The position numbers and the translations under genes were made by a program. Positions 25,142 through 33,000 of a stretch of DNA of 64,000 nucleotides are shown here, one piece after another. Below the pieces are notes generated by a model. It was given only the letters and a program-made list of their open reading frames with translations, was not told the origin of the DNA and did not search any database. This DNA is from JAFARE01 sp963777285 (lineage in GTDB: Bacteria; Chloroflexota; Dormibacteria; Aeolococcales; Aeolococcaceae), in contig CAVZPR010000002.1 in assembly GCA_963777285.1 (NCBI GenBank), forward strand, positions 372,001 through 436,000, read 5' to 3'. Position 1 is the first letter of the stretch. The number at the start of each line of letters is the position of its first letter.

Positions 25142-25372
25142 ATGACGAGCCATCCGGACAACCCGCCGGCGCCACCCGGCGGTGCATGCCTGGGATGCGG
25201 CGCGCCGGTGGTGAGCCTGGGCGTCGCGAACTTCCGCATCGGTGGAACGCGGGGTGGTGCAAAGCTTGTGTTCGGCGAACTGGCGGAGCTCGGTGAGGAA
25301 ATGCTGACGATGGAGGTGCTGGCCTGCCGGGAGTGCTGGCGCGTCGAACTCCGGATCCCTCGCGACGCTTGA
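25142..25372 (+). CDS. Small zinc-ribbon-like hypothetical protein
   Basis: 76 aa. Two Cys pairs, CLGCG near residue 17 and CREC near 64, could bind one zinc; a beta-rich segment lies between. N-terminus Pro-rich. TATAAG/TAAGCT lies about 9-11 nt before the ATG. No family recognised, but the Cys spacing and compact length make it a likely real gene. Confidence 0.6.
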   Translation: MTSHPDNPPAPPGGACLGCGAPVVSLGVANFRIGGTRGGAKLVFGELAELGEEMLTMEVLACRECWRVELRIPRDA

Positions 25373-25565
25373 TCTCTCAGTCGACGCCGTCGGGCGACGA
25401 TTGCCTAAAGCGATCATTTGCAGCACCCGCCGACTGCATTCGGGTCGAAGTCCCCGGGAATCACAGTGGCGCAACACCGCTACCGCAGCCCGCTGGACTC
25501 ATCCCATCCCGCGGTCTTGGCATGCCCGCCCGTAACGACGCCACGCTTCCATCGTTCGATCGAAT

Positions 25566-26108
25566 GTGCAGGTACGCGTTGGACTGGCCGCTATTGGGCT
25601 CTCGGTCGTTCTTGCCGCCTGCGGAGGCCGTGGTGCCGCCGCAGGCGACCGGCTCAGCCCGTCTGCGACGCCTGTCCCCGCGACCGACTCGCCCGCGCCG
25701 AAGTCGTCAACACCGCCCACGTTCCCGCCATGCGCGCCCGTGGTAACCGCCACGCCAGGTCTCGATGACGGCAGCGTCCAGGTGGGCCCTGACTCTTGGG
25801 ACGATTTTCAAACGTCGAATCAGTGGCGCGGGCCGATGAACGGATCGAACACGCGCTGGTACCACGTCTACGCGGGAATGACCGGCGACGCCGCGAACCC
25901 GCCACGTGTGCCGGCGGTTTGGGTCGACGTGACAACGGTCACCCCTGATCGTTGCACCATCGACGTCAGGACGGTCGGCGACTTCACGGACCGCGACGCC
26001 GGTGGCGCCCTGAGGATCACGGCCGTTGACGGGTCGGTGGTCCACCTTCAGGCCACCTCAGGTCGCCGCCTCGCATTCGATCTTTCGACCGACCGGTTCA
26101 CGGGCTGA
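25566..26108 (+). CDS. Lipoprotein with uncharacterised C-terminal domain
   Basis: 180 aa. Signal VGLAAIGLSVVLAACGG with lipobox LAAC near residue 19, a Ser/Thr/Pro linker (~25-55), then a beta-rich domain (QVGPDSWDDFQTSNQW ... VWVDVTTVTPDRCTIDV). GTG start preceded by TTCGAT 5 nt upstream. Predicted on the outer face of the cytoplasmic membrane. Repeat copy 9 begins 12 nt after its stop. Confidence 0.65.
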   Translation: MQVRVGLAAIGLSVVLAACGGRGAAAGDRLSPSATPVPATDSPAPKSSTPPTFPPCAPVVTATPGLDDGSVQVGPDSWDDFQTSNQWRGPMNGSNTRWYHVYAGMTGDAANPPRVPAVWVDVTTVTPDRCTIDVRTVGDFTDRDAGGALRITAVDGSVVHLQATSGRRLAFDLSTDRFTG

Positions 26109-26119
26109 CCGACCGCCAC

Positions 26120-26141
26120 GAAAAGGCGTGCGGATGGTGGT
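26120..26141 (+). repeat. Island repeat copy 9 (weak)
   Basis: Only the GTGCGGATGGTGGTCTG part matches. Kept because it occupies the expected place, 12 nt after a stop, and sits in a GACCGCCAC/GTGGTC inverted pair. Confidence 0.4.
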
Positions 26142-26150
26142 CTGCCGAAG

Positions 26151-26723
26151 TCACCCTTCGCCCGAGCCTCGTTTCGGCGGGTACGCGACTAACCTCAGCG
26201 CCTCTTGTGTTCGCTGTAGGTGTAACTCTGACGGTTCGCTACCAGCAGCGATCGCCTGTTGGAACCGATCCGCCGAGGCTTCCAGCGACTGCTCCGCCCG
26301 GTAGCGGTGAAGCCATCCGAGAAAATGAGCAGCGGGCCCATACCCCGAGTCGGCAAGCGCCGACAGCGCAGCGTACCCGCTCTTCACGTCACCCGCCCTG
26401 ATGCTGTCGAGTGCGCCTTGCATGTCGTCTTCGAGCTTCGGCGCCTCGGATCCGTAGCGATCCAGCCAGGCCATGAGAACGGCAGCCGGGCGCGATCCCC
26501 CTCCGGCGAGCGCCTCCAAGTGCGACCGCCCGCTCGCCAGATCGCCGCGGCGAACCTCAGCGAGGGCCTCACGGATCCCGTGGTCGACGGGCGTTTTCTC
26601 GACGTTTCCGGCCGAGCTCCGCAGCCGCTCAGCGGCTAGCCGCCATTCCTCGTCTACGGTGGTCAACTCTCGCACCTGGTCGCCGCATCCTAGCTGCACC
26701 TGATCCACCCGTCGAGTAGACAT
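26151..26723 (-). CDS. Helical-repeat protein with internal duplication
   Basis: About 190 aa, no signal peptide. Two similar helical units are visible: LAEVRRGDLASGRSHLEALA...AAVLMAWLDRY and LDSIRAGDVKSGYAALSALA...AAHFLGWLHRY, like Sel1/TPR-type repeats. A third, shorter helical segment follows. ATG 26723 lies inside repeat copy 10; a GTG some 18 codons further in is an alternative. Likely a protein-binding scaffold; partner unknown. Confidence 0.6.
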   Translation of the reverse strand: MSTRRVDQVQLGCGDQVRELTTVDEEWRLAAERLRSSAGNVEKTPVDHGIREALAEVRRGDLASGRSHLEALAGGGSRPAAVLMAWLDRYGSEAPKLEDDMQGALDSIRAGDVKSGYAALSALADSGYGPAAHFLGWLHRYRAEQSLEASADRFQQAIAAGSEPSELHLQRTQEALRLVAYPPKRGSGEG

Positions 26724-26737
26724 TCGCGGACGCTGGC
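26716..26737 (+). repeat. Island repeat copy 10
   Basis: GTAGACATTCGCGGACGCTG followed by GCCTG. GTAGACA subtype; its complement contains the ATG of the helical-repeat gene. Confidence 0.75.
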
Positions 26738-26790
26738 CTGGCCAAGACCCGTCGGCCCTGCGGGCGCAGGACTGAGCGGGGCGCGCTCTT

Positions 26791-27012
26791 TCAATGCAGG
26801 ACCGCCGCAACGACAAGACCGGCGACAATGCCAATGACGCAGTAAGCGACTATGACCAGGTTGACGGCGTGGCGTATGCGGGCCCTCTCAGCCACCGACC
26901 GAGCTGGGTCCCGCCATGGGGCGTTCGGCCTGAGCCGCAGATAGAGGTAGCCCACGGTACCAACGACCACCGCCGCGAACGGACCCGAAGCCGCGATTAG
27001 GACGAAGCGCAC
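26791..27012 (-). CDS. Small two-helix membrane protein
   Basis: 73 aa. Two membrane helices (~4-26 FVLIAASGPFAAVVVGTVGY and ~49-72 AVNLVIVAYCVIGIVAGLVV) with a basic, Pro-containing loop between them. GTG start. It lies just after the decayed MQPR-family gene on the same strand. No family recognised. Confidence 0.55.
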   Translation of the reverse strand: MRFVLIAASGPFAAVVVGTVGYLYLRLRPNAPWRDPARSVAERARIRHAVNLVIVAYCVIGIVAGLVVAAVLH

Positions 27013-27368
27013 GCACGATCCTCGCGTTCGCCTCGATCGAGCGCCACCCGAGCGTCAAGACGATCATCATCAGATTGCCCGGGATAAGCAGAAACGCGAG
27101 AACCGCGACCGCCACTGGCCACCATGAGCGCATGGGATGCAGTGCGCGTCGCAGTCGCCAGGCACAAACCCAGCGAACGCGATCTGCACGCCCCCCACAC
27201 GAACCCAACCAAGAAAGGCCCCCAGACCCGTAGCACTACCGGCGCCCAGATCCCTTCGACTACAACCACCGTCAGTGCTGTCATCAGCCACAGCGCAGGA
27301 AGTGCGAAAACGGCTAATCCGGTAGCAACAGCCGACCAGGTGCGTGGTCCTTGGGCCCGCGGCTGCAT
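27013..27368 (-). pseudogene. Decayed paralogue of the MQPR membrane protein
   Basis: ATG 27368 (TAGATT 6 nt upstream) opens MQPRAQGPRTWS followed by a first segment very like the 21027-21374 protein (ALWLMTALTVVVVEGIWAP, LRVWGPFLVGFVWG). The similarity then passes through a second frame (GVQIAFAGFV) into a third (HPMRSWWPVAVAVLAFLLIP, GNLMMIVLTLG). At least two indels therefore separate it from its intact relative. Confidence 0.6.
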
Positions 27369-27447
27369 TCCCCAAATCTATGGCCGCTTCGTGCCCTGCC
27401 CCCTTTCCGTGCTGGCCTCGTTACCCGCCTGCGGGGTCGCTGTCGCT

Positions 27448-27469
27448 GGGGGTGATCGCGGATGCTGGC
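27448..27469 (+). repeat. Island repeat copy 11
   Basis: TGGGGGTGATCGCGGATGCT followed by GGC. 80 nt right of the decayed MQPR gene, the same relation as copy 3 to its paralogue. Confidence 0.8.
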
Positions 27470-27544
27470 ACGGCCCAGAGCTCCGTCACATGGGCGCGAC
27501 GGGGCCGCATCTTTGGGCGCACTCGCCAGCGTTAGCCTCGGCAG

Positions 27545-27913
27545 GTGCGCCGACAGACCGGGAGAGCGGCCCGACTGATTGCGCTGTCGGTCGTTACGAT
27601 CTCAGCCATAGCCTGTGGATCGAGTCCAGAGCCATCGCGATCGACCGCGCGTTCTCTGCAATCTTTGCTTGACGGTTTAAGCGGGACTTGCGCGCAGGTC
27701 GGGACGCCCGTAGCGTCTCCGACACCATGCCCGCCTGTTGTACCGAGTGCTTCGGCGCAGTCCTCTCCTGGGATGCCGCCCCCGCGACACCCTTACGCTG
27801 AGATTGCGCCCTGCCAGGCCGGCCCTTCGGGGGTGATTGGCGGATGCTGGCCTCATCCACCGACCTCGCCCCGCGATCTACCCGAGCGTGTCGGCCTCCA
27901 ACCGATCGAGTAA
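27545..27913 (+). CDS. Small lipoprotein whose tail runs through a repeat
   Basis: 122 codons. Signal RLIALSVVTISAIACGSS with lipobox AIAC near residue 24, then Ser/Pro-rich sequence with several Cys. GTG start with TAGCCT 6 nt upstream. The reading frame passes through repeat copy 12, which encodes GVIGGCW, and ends inside the oppositely oriented 27878 gene, so the native C-terminus was probably lost when the repeat or its neighbour joined. Confidence 0.5.
   Translation: MRRQTGRAARLIALSVVTISAIACGSSPEPSRSTARSLQSLLDGLSGTCAQVGTPVASPTPCPPVVPSASAQSSPGMPPPRHPYAEIAPCQAGPSGVIGGCWPHPPTSPRDLPERVGLQPIE
27830..27851 (+). repeat. Island repeat copy 12
   Basis: GGGGGTGATTGGCGGATGCT followed by GGCCTC, inside the 3' end of the lipoprotein frame. 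Last copy found. AGGCC/GGCCT flank it. Confidence 0.8.
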
Positions 27914-28087
27914 ACCGCGCGCCATCGTTCGCACCTCACTCGACGACTTCTCATCTGCCGCGACGAGGGACGCGAGCTCCTGAGCCTGCTTGAGCAGGTC
28001 AGCAATGACGTCCGGGTCCTGATCAGCCCATCCACCGGAGGCCAGGAACCGCATGGCCGCGCCCGCCTTCGCTTTTCGGTCCGGCAT
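27878..28087 (-). CDS. Small hypothetical helical protein
   Basis: 69 aa, charged and helical (DVIADLLKQAQELASLVAAD, then SSEVRTMARGLLDRLEAD). No domain recognised. ATG 28087 is chosen because TAGGCT ends 7 nt upstream. Last gene of the island; no repeat follows it before the core gene at 28177. Confidence 0.6.
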   Translation of the reverse strand: MPDRKAKAGAAMRFLASGGWADQDPDVIADLLKQAQELASLVAADEKSSSEVRTMARGLLDRLEADTLG

Positions 28088-28176
28088 CCCCGCGAGCCTA
28101 GCACCCTCTGGAGCCCGCCGCCGAGATGGTTGCAGACGCATCACGTGATACCTGGGTCCAGCCCTTCAGGTCCAAT

Positions 28177-28666
28177 TCAACGTTGATACGAGCCAGGAAT
28201 CCATGCGCGCGTAGCCACGCCCACCATGTTCCAAGCGTTGATCATGACGAGCAGAGAGACCAGCGCCGCGACTTCATCGGGACTGAACGCCGCAGCGACA
28301 TCATCGTAAGCCGCGTCGGGCACATGCGTCTGCGCCACCCGGGTCAGACACTCGGTGAATGCGAGAGCCGCACGCTCGCGCCCTGTGAAGAACGGCGTCT
28401 CGCGCCATACGGGCAAAGCATATATGCGCTGCTCCGTCTCACCAATCGCCCGCGCGTCCTTGGTGTGCATGTCGACACAGTAGGCGCACCCGTTCAGTTG
28501 GGAGGCGCGGATGCGCACCAGCTCGCGCAGCTTGGGATCGAAACCGACGTCGTCGAGCTGCCGCGCCATGGCGTGGTCGAGGTGCGCCAGAGCCGGAGAA
28601 GGCGGCGGCGTGGCTGTCGAAATCGAGGCGGACAGGGATCTCGGCGATCGCCGACGGGTCTTTCAT
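28177..28666 (-). CDS. Carboxymuconolactone decarboxylase/AhpD-like protein, frameshifted
   Basis: AhpD-fold protein with the redox pair CAYC in LNGCAYCVDMHTKDARAI, probably an alkylhydroperoxidase. The 130-codon frame from ATG 28569 lacks the usual N-terminal helix. That helix is found just upstream one frame away (from ATG 28666, VRLDFDSHAAAFSG). The reading continues as ALAHLDHAM directly into the ATG of the shorter frame, so a single indel near 28595 splits a normal ~160-aa gene. Either an assembly error, a recent inactivation, or use of the internal start. Confidence 0.75.
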
Positions 28667-28713
28667 GGTCACAAGGTTACGAGCGTCGCCTTGCCCCGGC
28701 TCAGCGGTCTGTC

Positions 28714-29412
28714 TCAGCCGCTGAAGCGGTAGCCGATGCCCGGCACGGAATGGATGTACGTCGGCTTTTCCGCATCCGGCTCGATCTTCCGCCGCAGCCT
28801 GTACACGTGCGCATCCACCGTGCGCGTTTCGATCTCCACCTCGTAGCCCCACACGCGACGCAGCAGCTCACCGCGGCTCATCACCTGCCCGGGGCGTGAC
28901 GCCAGCAGCGCCAGCAGGTTGAACTCGGTGAGCGTGAGCAGCACCTCCTCGCCGTCGCGAAACACCTGGCGCCGGCCGAGGTCTATCGTGAGTCCAGGAA
29001 ACTCGAATCGGTCCCGCGGCTGCTCCTGCGACGAGATCTCGCTGCGGCGCAGGTGCGCGCCGACACGCGCCATCAGCTCGCGAACCTCGAAGGGCTTGGT
29101 CACGTAGTCATCCGCGCCCAGCTCCAACCCGACCACGACGTCGATGGTGTCGGACTTTGCGGTGAGCATGATGATGGGCACGCGCGCGCCCTCGGCGCGC
29201 AGACGGCGGCACACGTCGAGGCCGCTCATGCCGGGAAGGTTGACGTCGAGAATGATGAGATCGGGACTCTGCTCGCGCGCCAGGGTGAGTCCGTCGACGC
29301 CGGTCGCGGCTTCCAGCAGCGTGTGGTTCTGCGCGCTGCACGCCAGACGCACCACCTCGCGGCTGGGGGCGTCGTCTTCGACGATGAGTATGGTCTTGCC
29401 GGCGCCACTCAT
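28714..29412 (-). CDS. OmpR-family response regulator
   Basis: 232 aa. Receiver domain ~6-120: acidic pair VEDD, phospho-acceptor Asp in LIILDVNLPGMSG (~54), Thr in MLTAKS, Lys in YVTKPFE. C-terminal winged-helix DNA-binding domain ~130-230 (LTEFNLLALLASRPGQVMSR, VYRLRRKIEPD, IHSVPGIGYRF). The ATG overlaps the kinase stop by 4 nt (ATGA), so the pair is translated together. The regulon is unknown. Confidence 0.92.
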   Translation of the reverse strand: MSGAGKTILIVEDDAPSREVVRLACSAQNHTLLEAATGVDGLTLAREQSPDLIILDVNLPGMSGLDVCRRLRAEGARVPIIMLTAKSDTIDVVVGLELGADDYVTKPFEVRELMARVGAHLRRSEISSQEQPRDRFEFPGLTIDLGRRQVFRDGEEVLLTLTEFNLLALLASRPGQVMSRGELLRRVWGYEVEIETRTVDAHVYRLRRKIEPDAEKPTYIHSVPGIGYRFSG

Positions 29413-31064
29413 TGCGAGGACACGTCCAGGTAGCGTGATATGCGTTGCACGAAGTTGGCCACCTCGATTGGCTTGCTGATGTACCCGGAGCAGCCGGCCG
29501 CGAGAGCCTCCTGCTCGTTGCCCTTCATGGCGTTGGCGGTGAGCGCGACGATGGGCACCGACGCGGTCTTGGGATCGGAGCGGAGCATGCGCGTCACCGT
29601 CAGCCCGTCCTTCCCCGGCAGCTCGATGTCCATGAGCACGAGATCGTAGACCCGCGACAGCGCCTTGTGGAGGCCCTCGTCGCCGTCCACCGCGACGTCC
29701 ACCTCGAACCCCTTGCCGGCGAGCACCATCTTGGCCAGCTCGCGGTTGCTGGCGTTGTCCTCCACCAGCAGGATGCGGTTGTGCCGGCCGCCGTTGCTCA
29801 GGTCGAGACCGCCGAGCGGCAGCCGGAACGTGAACTCCGAGCCTGTCCCCGGCTCGCTGCGGAGTCCGATGGTGCCGCCGTGGAGCTCGACCAGGCGCCG
29901 CGTCAGCGAGAGACCGAGGCCGGTGCCCTCCACCTGGCGCGTCGTCGCCGTGTCCAGCTGGTAGAACTCATCGAAGATGCGCGAGTGGTGCTCACGGGGA
30001 ATGCCCACGCCGGTGTCCCCCACCACCACGGCGAGCTCGTCACCCTCGACGCGCGCCGACACCCACACGCGTCCGCCCTGTGCGGTGAACTTGATCGCGT
30101 TGCTGAGCAGGTTGTAGAGCACCTGCTTGAACTTGCTCTTGTCGGCGCGCACCTCGAGCTCTTCGGGCACGACGTCGATGCTCAGGTCGATGTCGCGGCG
30201 TTCGCTGAGCGAGCGGATCACGTTGTGCACCTCGCGCACCGCGGAGAGCACGCCAAAGCGATCGTAGGCCAGTTCCATGCGCCCCGCCTCGATCTTGCTC
30301 AGGTCGAGCACGTCGTTGACCAGCTCCAGCAGGTGCTTGCCCGACGTGTGGATGTTCTCCAGGCATTCCTGCCGCTGCGCCGGCGTCAGCTCCACGAGGT
30401 TGTCTTTGAGGATCTCGCTGAAGCCGAGGATCGCGTTGAGCGGGGTGCGCAGCTCGTGGCTCATGTTGGCCAGGAACTCGCTCTTCAATCGCGAGATCTC
30501 GCCGATCTGCGCATTGGCCACTTCCAGCTCGCGCTTCTGCACCGCGATTTCCGCAAGCTGTCGCTTCTGCGCTGCGTAGAGGCGCGCGTTGTCGATGCTG
30601 ATGGCAGCCTGGCTGGCGATGATCTGCATCAGAGCCTGTTCGATATTGGTGAAGGGCTGCACCTCGCGCCGCGCCAGCGTCATCGCGCCGACAAGACGCT
30701 GCGGCAACTCCAGCGGCATCACCAGGCTGGATCGCGGCGCATACGCAAGATCCAGCGTCTTGAAGCGACGATCCTTGGTCGCGTCCGCCACCGACACCAC
30801 CTTGCGTCGCTGCGCGGCCCATCCGACGATTCCTTCCCCGAGCTGAAAATGCGCCACCTGTCCCAGGCTCTCGGTGAATGGGAACGTGGCTATAGCCGAC
30901 AGTGCCGTGCCGTCCTCGTCGAGCAGGAAGACGGTGGCAGCGTCGCAGTCAACCAGATCCGCCGCCGCCTTGAGCATGAAGTCGATCGTCTCTTTCAGCT
31001 CGAGGCTGGACGTGAAGAGATTCCCGACCTGACCCAGAAGGTCGACGATGACCTTGTCGTCCAT
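29409..31064 (-). CDS. Hybrid sensor histidine kinase with GAF and receiver domains
   Basis: 551 aa, no membrane segment, so a cytoplasmic sensor. GAF domain ~15-165, short coiled coil, HisKA with phospho-His in ANMSHELRTPLNAILGF (~205), HATPase with GDTGVGIP and GTGLGLSLTRRLV, then a receiver domain ~430-545 with VEDN and Asp in LVLMDIELPGKDG. The domain order points to an internal phosphorelay ending on the partner response regulator. TATACT lies 9 nt before the ATG. Confidence 0.93.
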   Translation of the reverse strand: MDDKVIVDLLGQVGNLFTSSLELKETIDFMLKAAADLVDCDAATVFLLDEDGTALSAIATFPFTESLGQVAHFQLGEGIVGWAAQRRKVVSVADATKDRRFKTLDLAYAPRSSLVMPLELPQRLVGAMTLARREVQPFTNIEQALMQIIASQAAISIDNARLYAAQKRQLAEIAVQKRELEVANAQIGEISRLKSEFLANMSHELRTPLNAILGFSEILKDNLVELTPAQRQECLENIHTSGKHLLELVNDVLDLSKIEAGRMELAYDRFGVLSAVREVHNVIRSLSERRDIDLSIDVVPEELEVRADKSKFKQVLYNLLSNAIKFTAQGGRVWVSARVEGDELAVVVGDTGVGIPREHHSRIFDEFYQLDTATTRQVEGTGLGLSLTRRLVELHGGTIGLRSEPGTGSEFTFRLPLGGLDLSNGGRHNRILLVEDNASNRELAKMVLAGKGFEVDVAVDGDEGLHKALSRVYDLVLMDIELPGKDGLTVTRMLRSDPKTASVPIVALTANAMKGNEQEALAAGCSGYISKPIEVANFVQRISRYLDVSSQ

Positions 31065-31079
31065 CGCCAGCCGAGTATA
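31065..31079 (-). promoter_or_regulatory. -10 element of the kinase-regulator operon
   Basis: TATACT (31079-31074, minus) ends 9 nt before the kinase ATG; a leader of 2-3 nt is predicted. Confidence 0.5.
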
Positions 31080-31142
31080 GCCGCGAATTTGAAGATCGAG
31101 ACCGTCTTACGACTGCGAATTTCTCTGCAGTCAGGTCTGCAA

Positions 31143-32120
31143 TCAGCCTTTGCGGGCCTTCACCTCGTCGATGAGCTGGGGCAGGATCTTGAGCACATCG
31201 CCCACCACGCCGAGGTCGGCGAGCTTGAAGATGGGCGCGTTCTCGTCCTTGTTGACGGCAACTATCGCCTTGGCGCCCTTCATGCCCACGGTGTGCTGCA
31301 TGGCGCCACTGATGCCGAATGCCAGGTACACGGATGGCTTCACGGTCTTGCCGGTCTGCCCCACCTGCATCGAGTAGGGCACCCAGCCGGCGTCGACCAC
31401 GGCCCGGCTGGCGCCGACGGCGGCGCCGCCGATCGCCTGGGCGAGCTGCTCCAGGAGCTCGAAGTTCTTCGGGTCGACCAGCCCCCGGCCCCCGCTGATC
31501 ACGACGGGCGCCTCCTCGAGCTTGGGTCCGGCGGCCACGTCGGCCACCCGGTTGACCACCCTGGCGCGGCGGTGCTTCTCGTCGACAGGCGTCGCGATGG
31601 GCACCACCTTCGCCGCTCCACCACCCGACGGCTCGGCGGTGAAGGACTTGGGTCGCACGATTGCAATCGCCGGCCCGCCCCCGCCGAACTTGGTGTTGAC
31701 GTTCAGGCTGGCGCCGAAGATCGATGTGTGCACCGTGACGCCACCGTCCTCGGACACGTCGAGCCCGTTGGCGATGACCGGCACGCCGAGCTTGGCGGCG
31801 AGGCGGCCGGCGACGTCTCGCCCGTCGTACGTCATGCCGAAGAGGATCAGGTCCGGATGGTGCTCTCCCACCAGCGCGGCCAGCGCGTCCGCCGCGGGGC
31901 CGCCGAGCAGCACCTCGCCGTAGGCCGCATCCGTCGCCGCGTACAGGGTGGTGACCCCGTGCGCCCCCAGTTCGGTCGCGGCGGCTTCCGCCTTCGGCCC
32001 GAAGGCGACCGCCTCGACGGTCCCGCCCAGCGACCGCGCCTTGCTGACCAGCTCGAGGCTGACCGGCGCCGGCTTGCCGTCGGCGAGATCGGCGTAGACC
32101 CAGACCTTGGAGAGCGCCAC
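31143..32120 (-). CDS. etfA: Electron transfer flavoprotein alpha subunit
   Basis: Carries the FAD of the EtfAB heterodimer, which moves electrons from acyl-CoA dehydrogenases to the quinone pool. 325 aa. The C-terminal FAD-binding domain holds the family blocks SGGRGLVDPKNFELLE, VGQTGKTVKPSVYLAFGISG and AQHT-like MQHTVGMKGAKAIVAVN. GTG start directly after etfB (2-nt gap). Fits with the thiolase at 35088 in fatty-acid oxidation. Confidence 0.94.
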   Translation of the reverse strand: MALSKVWVYADLADGKPAPVSLELVSKARSLGGTVEAVAFGPKAEAAATELGAHGVTTLYAATDAAYGEVLLGGPAADALAALVGEHHPDLILFGMTYDGRDVAGRLAAKLGVPVIANGLDVSEDGGVTVHTSIFGASLNVNTKFGGGGPAIAIVRPKSFTAEPSGGGAAKVVPIATPVDEKHRRARVVNRVADVAAGPKLEEAPVVISGGRGLVDPKNFELLEQLAQAIGGAAVGASRAVVDAGWVPYSMQVGQTGKTVKPSVYLAFGISGAMQHTVGMKGAKAIVAVNKDENAPIFKLADLGVVGDVLKILPQLIDEVKARKG

Positions 32121-32122
32121 CG

Positions 32123-32896
32123 TCAGATCACCTTGCGCGACGCCAGGAAGTCGGCCACCCGCTTGGCGCCGTCGCCCTCGTCCTTGACGATCTCGCCGGC
32201 GGCGCGCTGCGGCGCGGGCGAGACGTCGGTGATCGTCTGGCCGGCGCTGGCGCCTCCCAGGCCGGACAGCTCGAGGTCGGCGGGGGTCAGCCGGTCCAGC
32301 GGCTTCGACTTGGCGCCCATGATCCCCTTGAGCGACGGGTACCGCGGCTCGTTCACGCCGGCGGTCACGCTGACCACAGCCGGGAGGCTCGCCTCCACCT
32401 CGTCGTAGCCGGCCTCGGTCTGCCGCTTCACCTTGAGGGTGGTGCCGTCCGACTCGATGCCCTTGGCGAACGTCACCGCGGGCACGTCGAGCAGCTCGGC
32501 GATCGCCTGCGGCACGACGCCCGTGTAGCCGTCGGTCGACTCGGTTGCCGTGATCACGAGGTCGAAGCCCTCGCGCTTGATGGCGGCTGCCAGCACCCGC
32601 GCGGTGGTGAGCGCGTCGGAGCCGCGAAGGCCGTCGTCGCTGATGAGGACGCCCTTGGCCGCTCCCATGGCCAGGGCCTTGCGCACCGCGTCGAGCCCCC
32701 GCTCCGGCCCCATCGACACCACGGTCACCTCGCCGCCCTGCGCCTCGACCAGCTGCAGGCCGGCCTCGACGCCGAACTCGTCGCCCGGGTCGAGCACGAC
32801 CTCCACGCCCTCGCGCTTGAGGAGGTGCGTCTGGGGGTCAAGCTGCCCGGTGGTATTCGGATCCGGGATCTGCTTGACGCAGACGACTACCTTCAT
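32123..32896 (-). CDS. etfB: Electron transfer flavoprotein beta subunit
   Basis: AMP-binding partner of EtfA, 257 aa. Family features: VCVKQIPDP at the N-terminus, EFGVEAGLQL (AMP loop region), and the recognition-loop block AELLDVPAVTFAKG. ATG 32896 is chosen for its GGGAGG Shine-Dalgarno 6 nt upstream. TAGAGT about 45 nt upstream is a plausible -10 for a leadered transcript, unlike most genes here. Confidence 0.94.
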   Translation of the reverse strand: MKVVVCVKQIPDPNTTGQLDPQTHLLKREGVEVVLDPGDEFGVEAGLQLVEAQGGEVTVVSMGPERGLDAVRKALAMGAAKGVLISDDGLRGSDALTTARVLAAAIKREGFDLVITATESTDGYTGVVPQAIAELLDVPAVTFAKGIESDGTTLKVKRQTEAGYDEVEASLPAVVSVTAGVNEPRYPSLKGIMGAKSKPLDRLTPADLELSGLGGASAGQTITDVSPAPQRAAGEIVKDEGDGAKRVADFLASRKVI

Positions 32897-33000
32897 GGAC
32901 GCCTCCCGTGCTCGCCGCTTCGAACGGCGACCCACTCTATCAGCCCGACTCTCAGGCCGGCCTCAGGCAAAACGCGTGAAACCCGCCGCAGACTGGCGCC

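Noticed and set aside
25333..25746. 137-codon plus-strand ORF
   Set aside because: Arg/Pro-rich shadow overlapping the lipoprotein at 25566, which has a lipobox and a domain.
18549..27851. CRISPR array
   Set aside because: Repeats are 240-1608 bp apart, genes lie between them and no cas genes are present.
18549..27851. Classical integron attC sites
   Set aside because: No GTTRRRY/RYYYAAC core pair and no integrase gene in the window; the cassette-like layout is reported, but not as attC.
31111..31132. Terminator hairpin between etfA and the kinase gene
   Set aside because: Only a 6-bp stem with a 10-nt loop and no U-tract; too weak to list.
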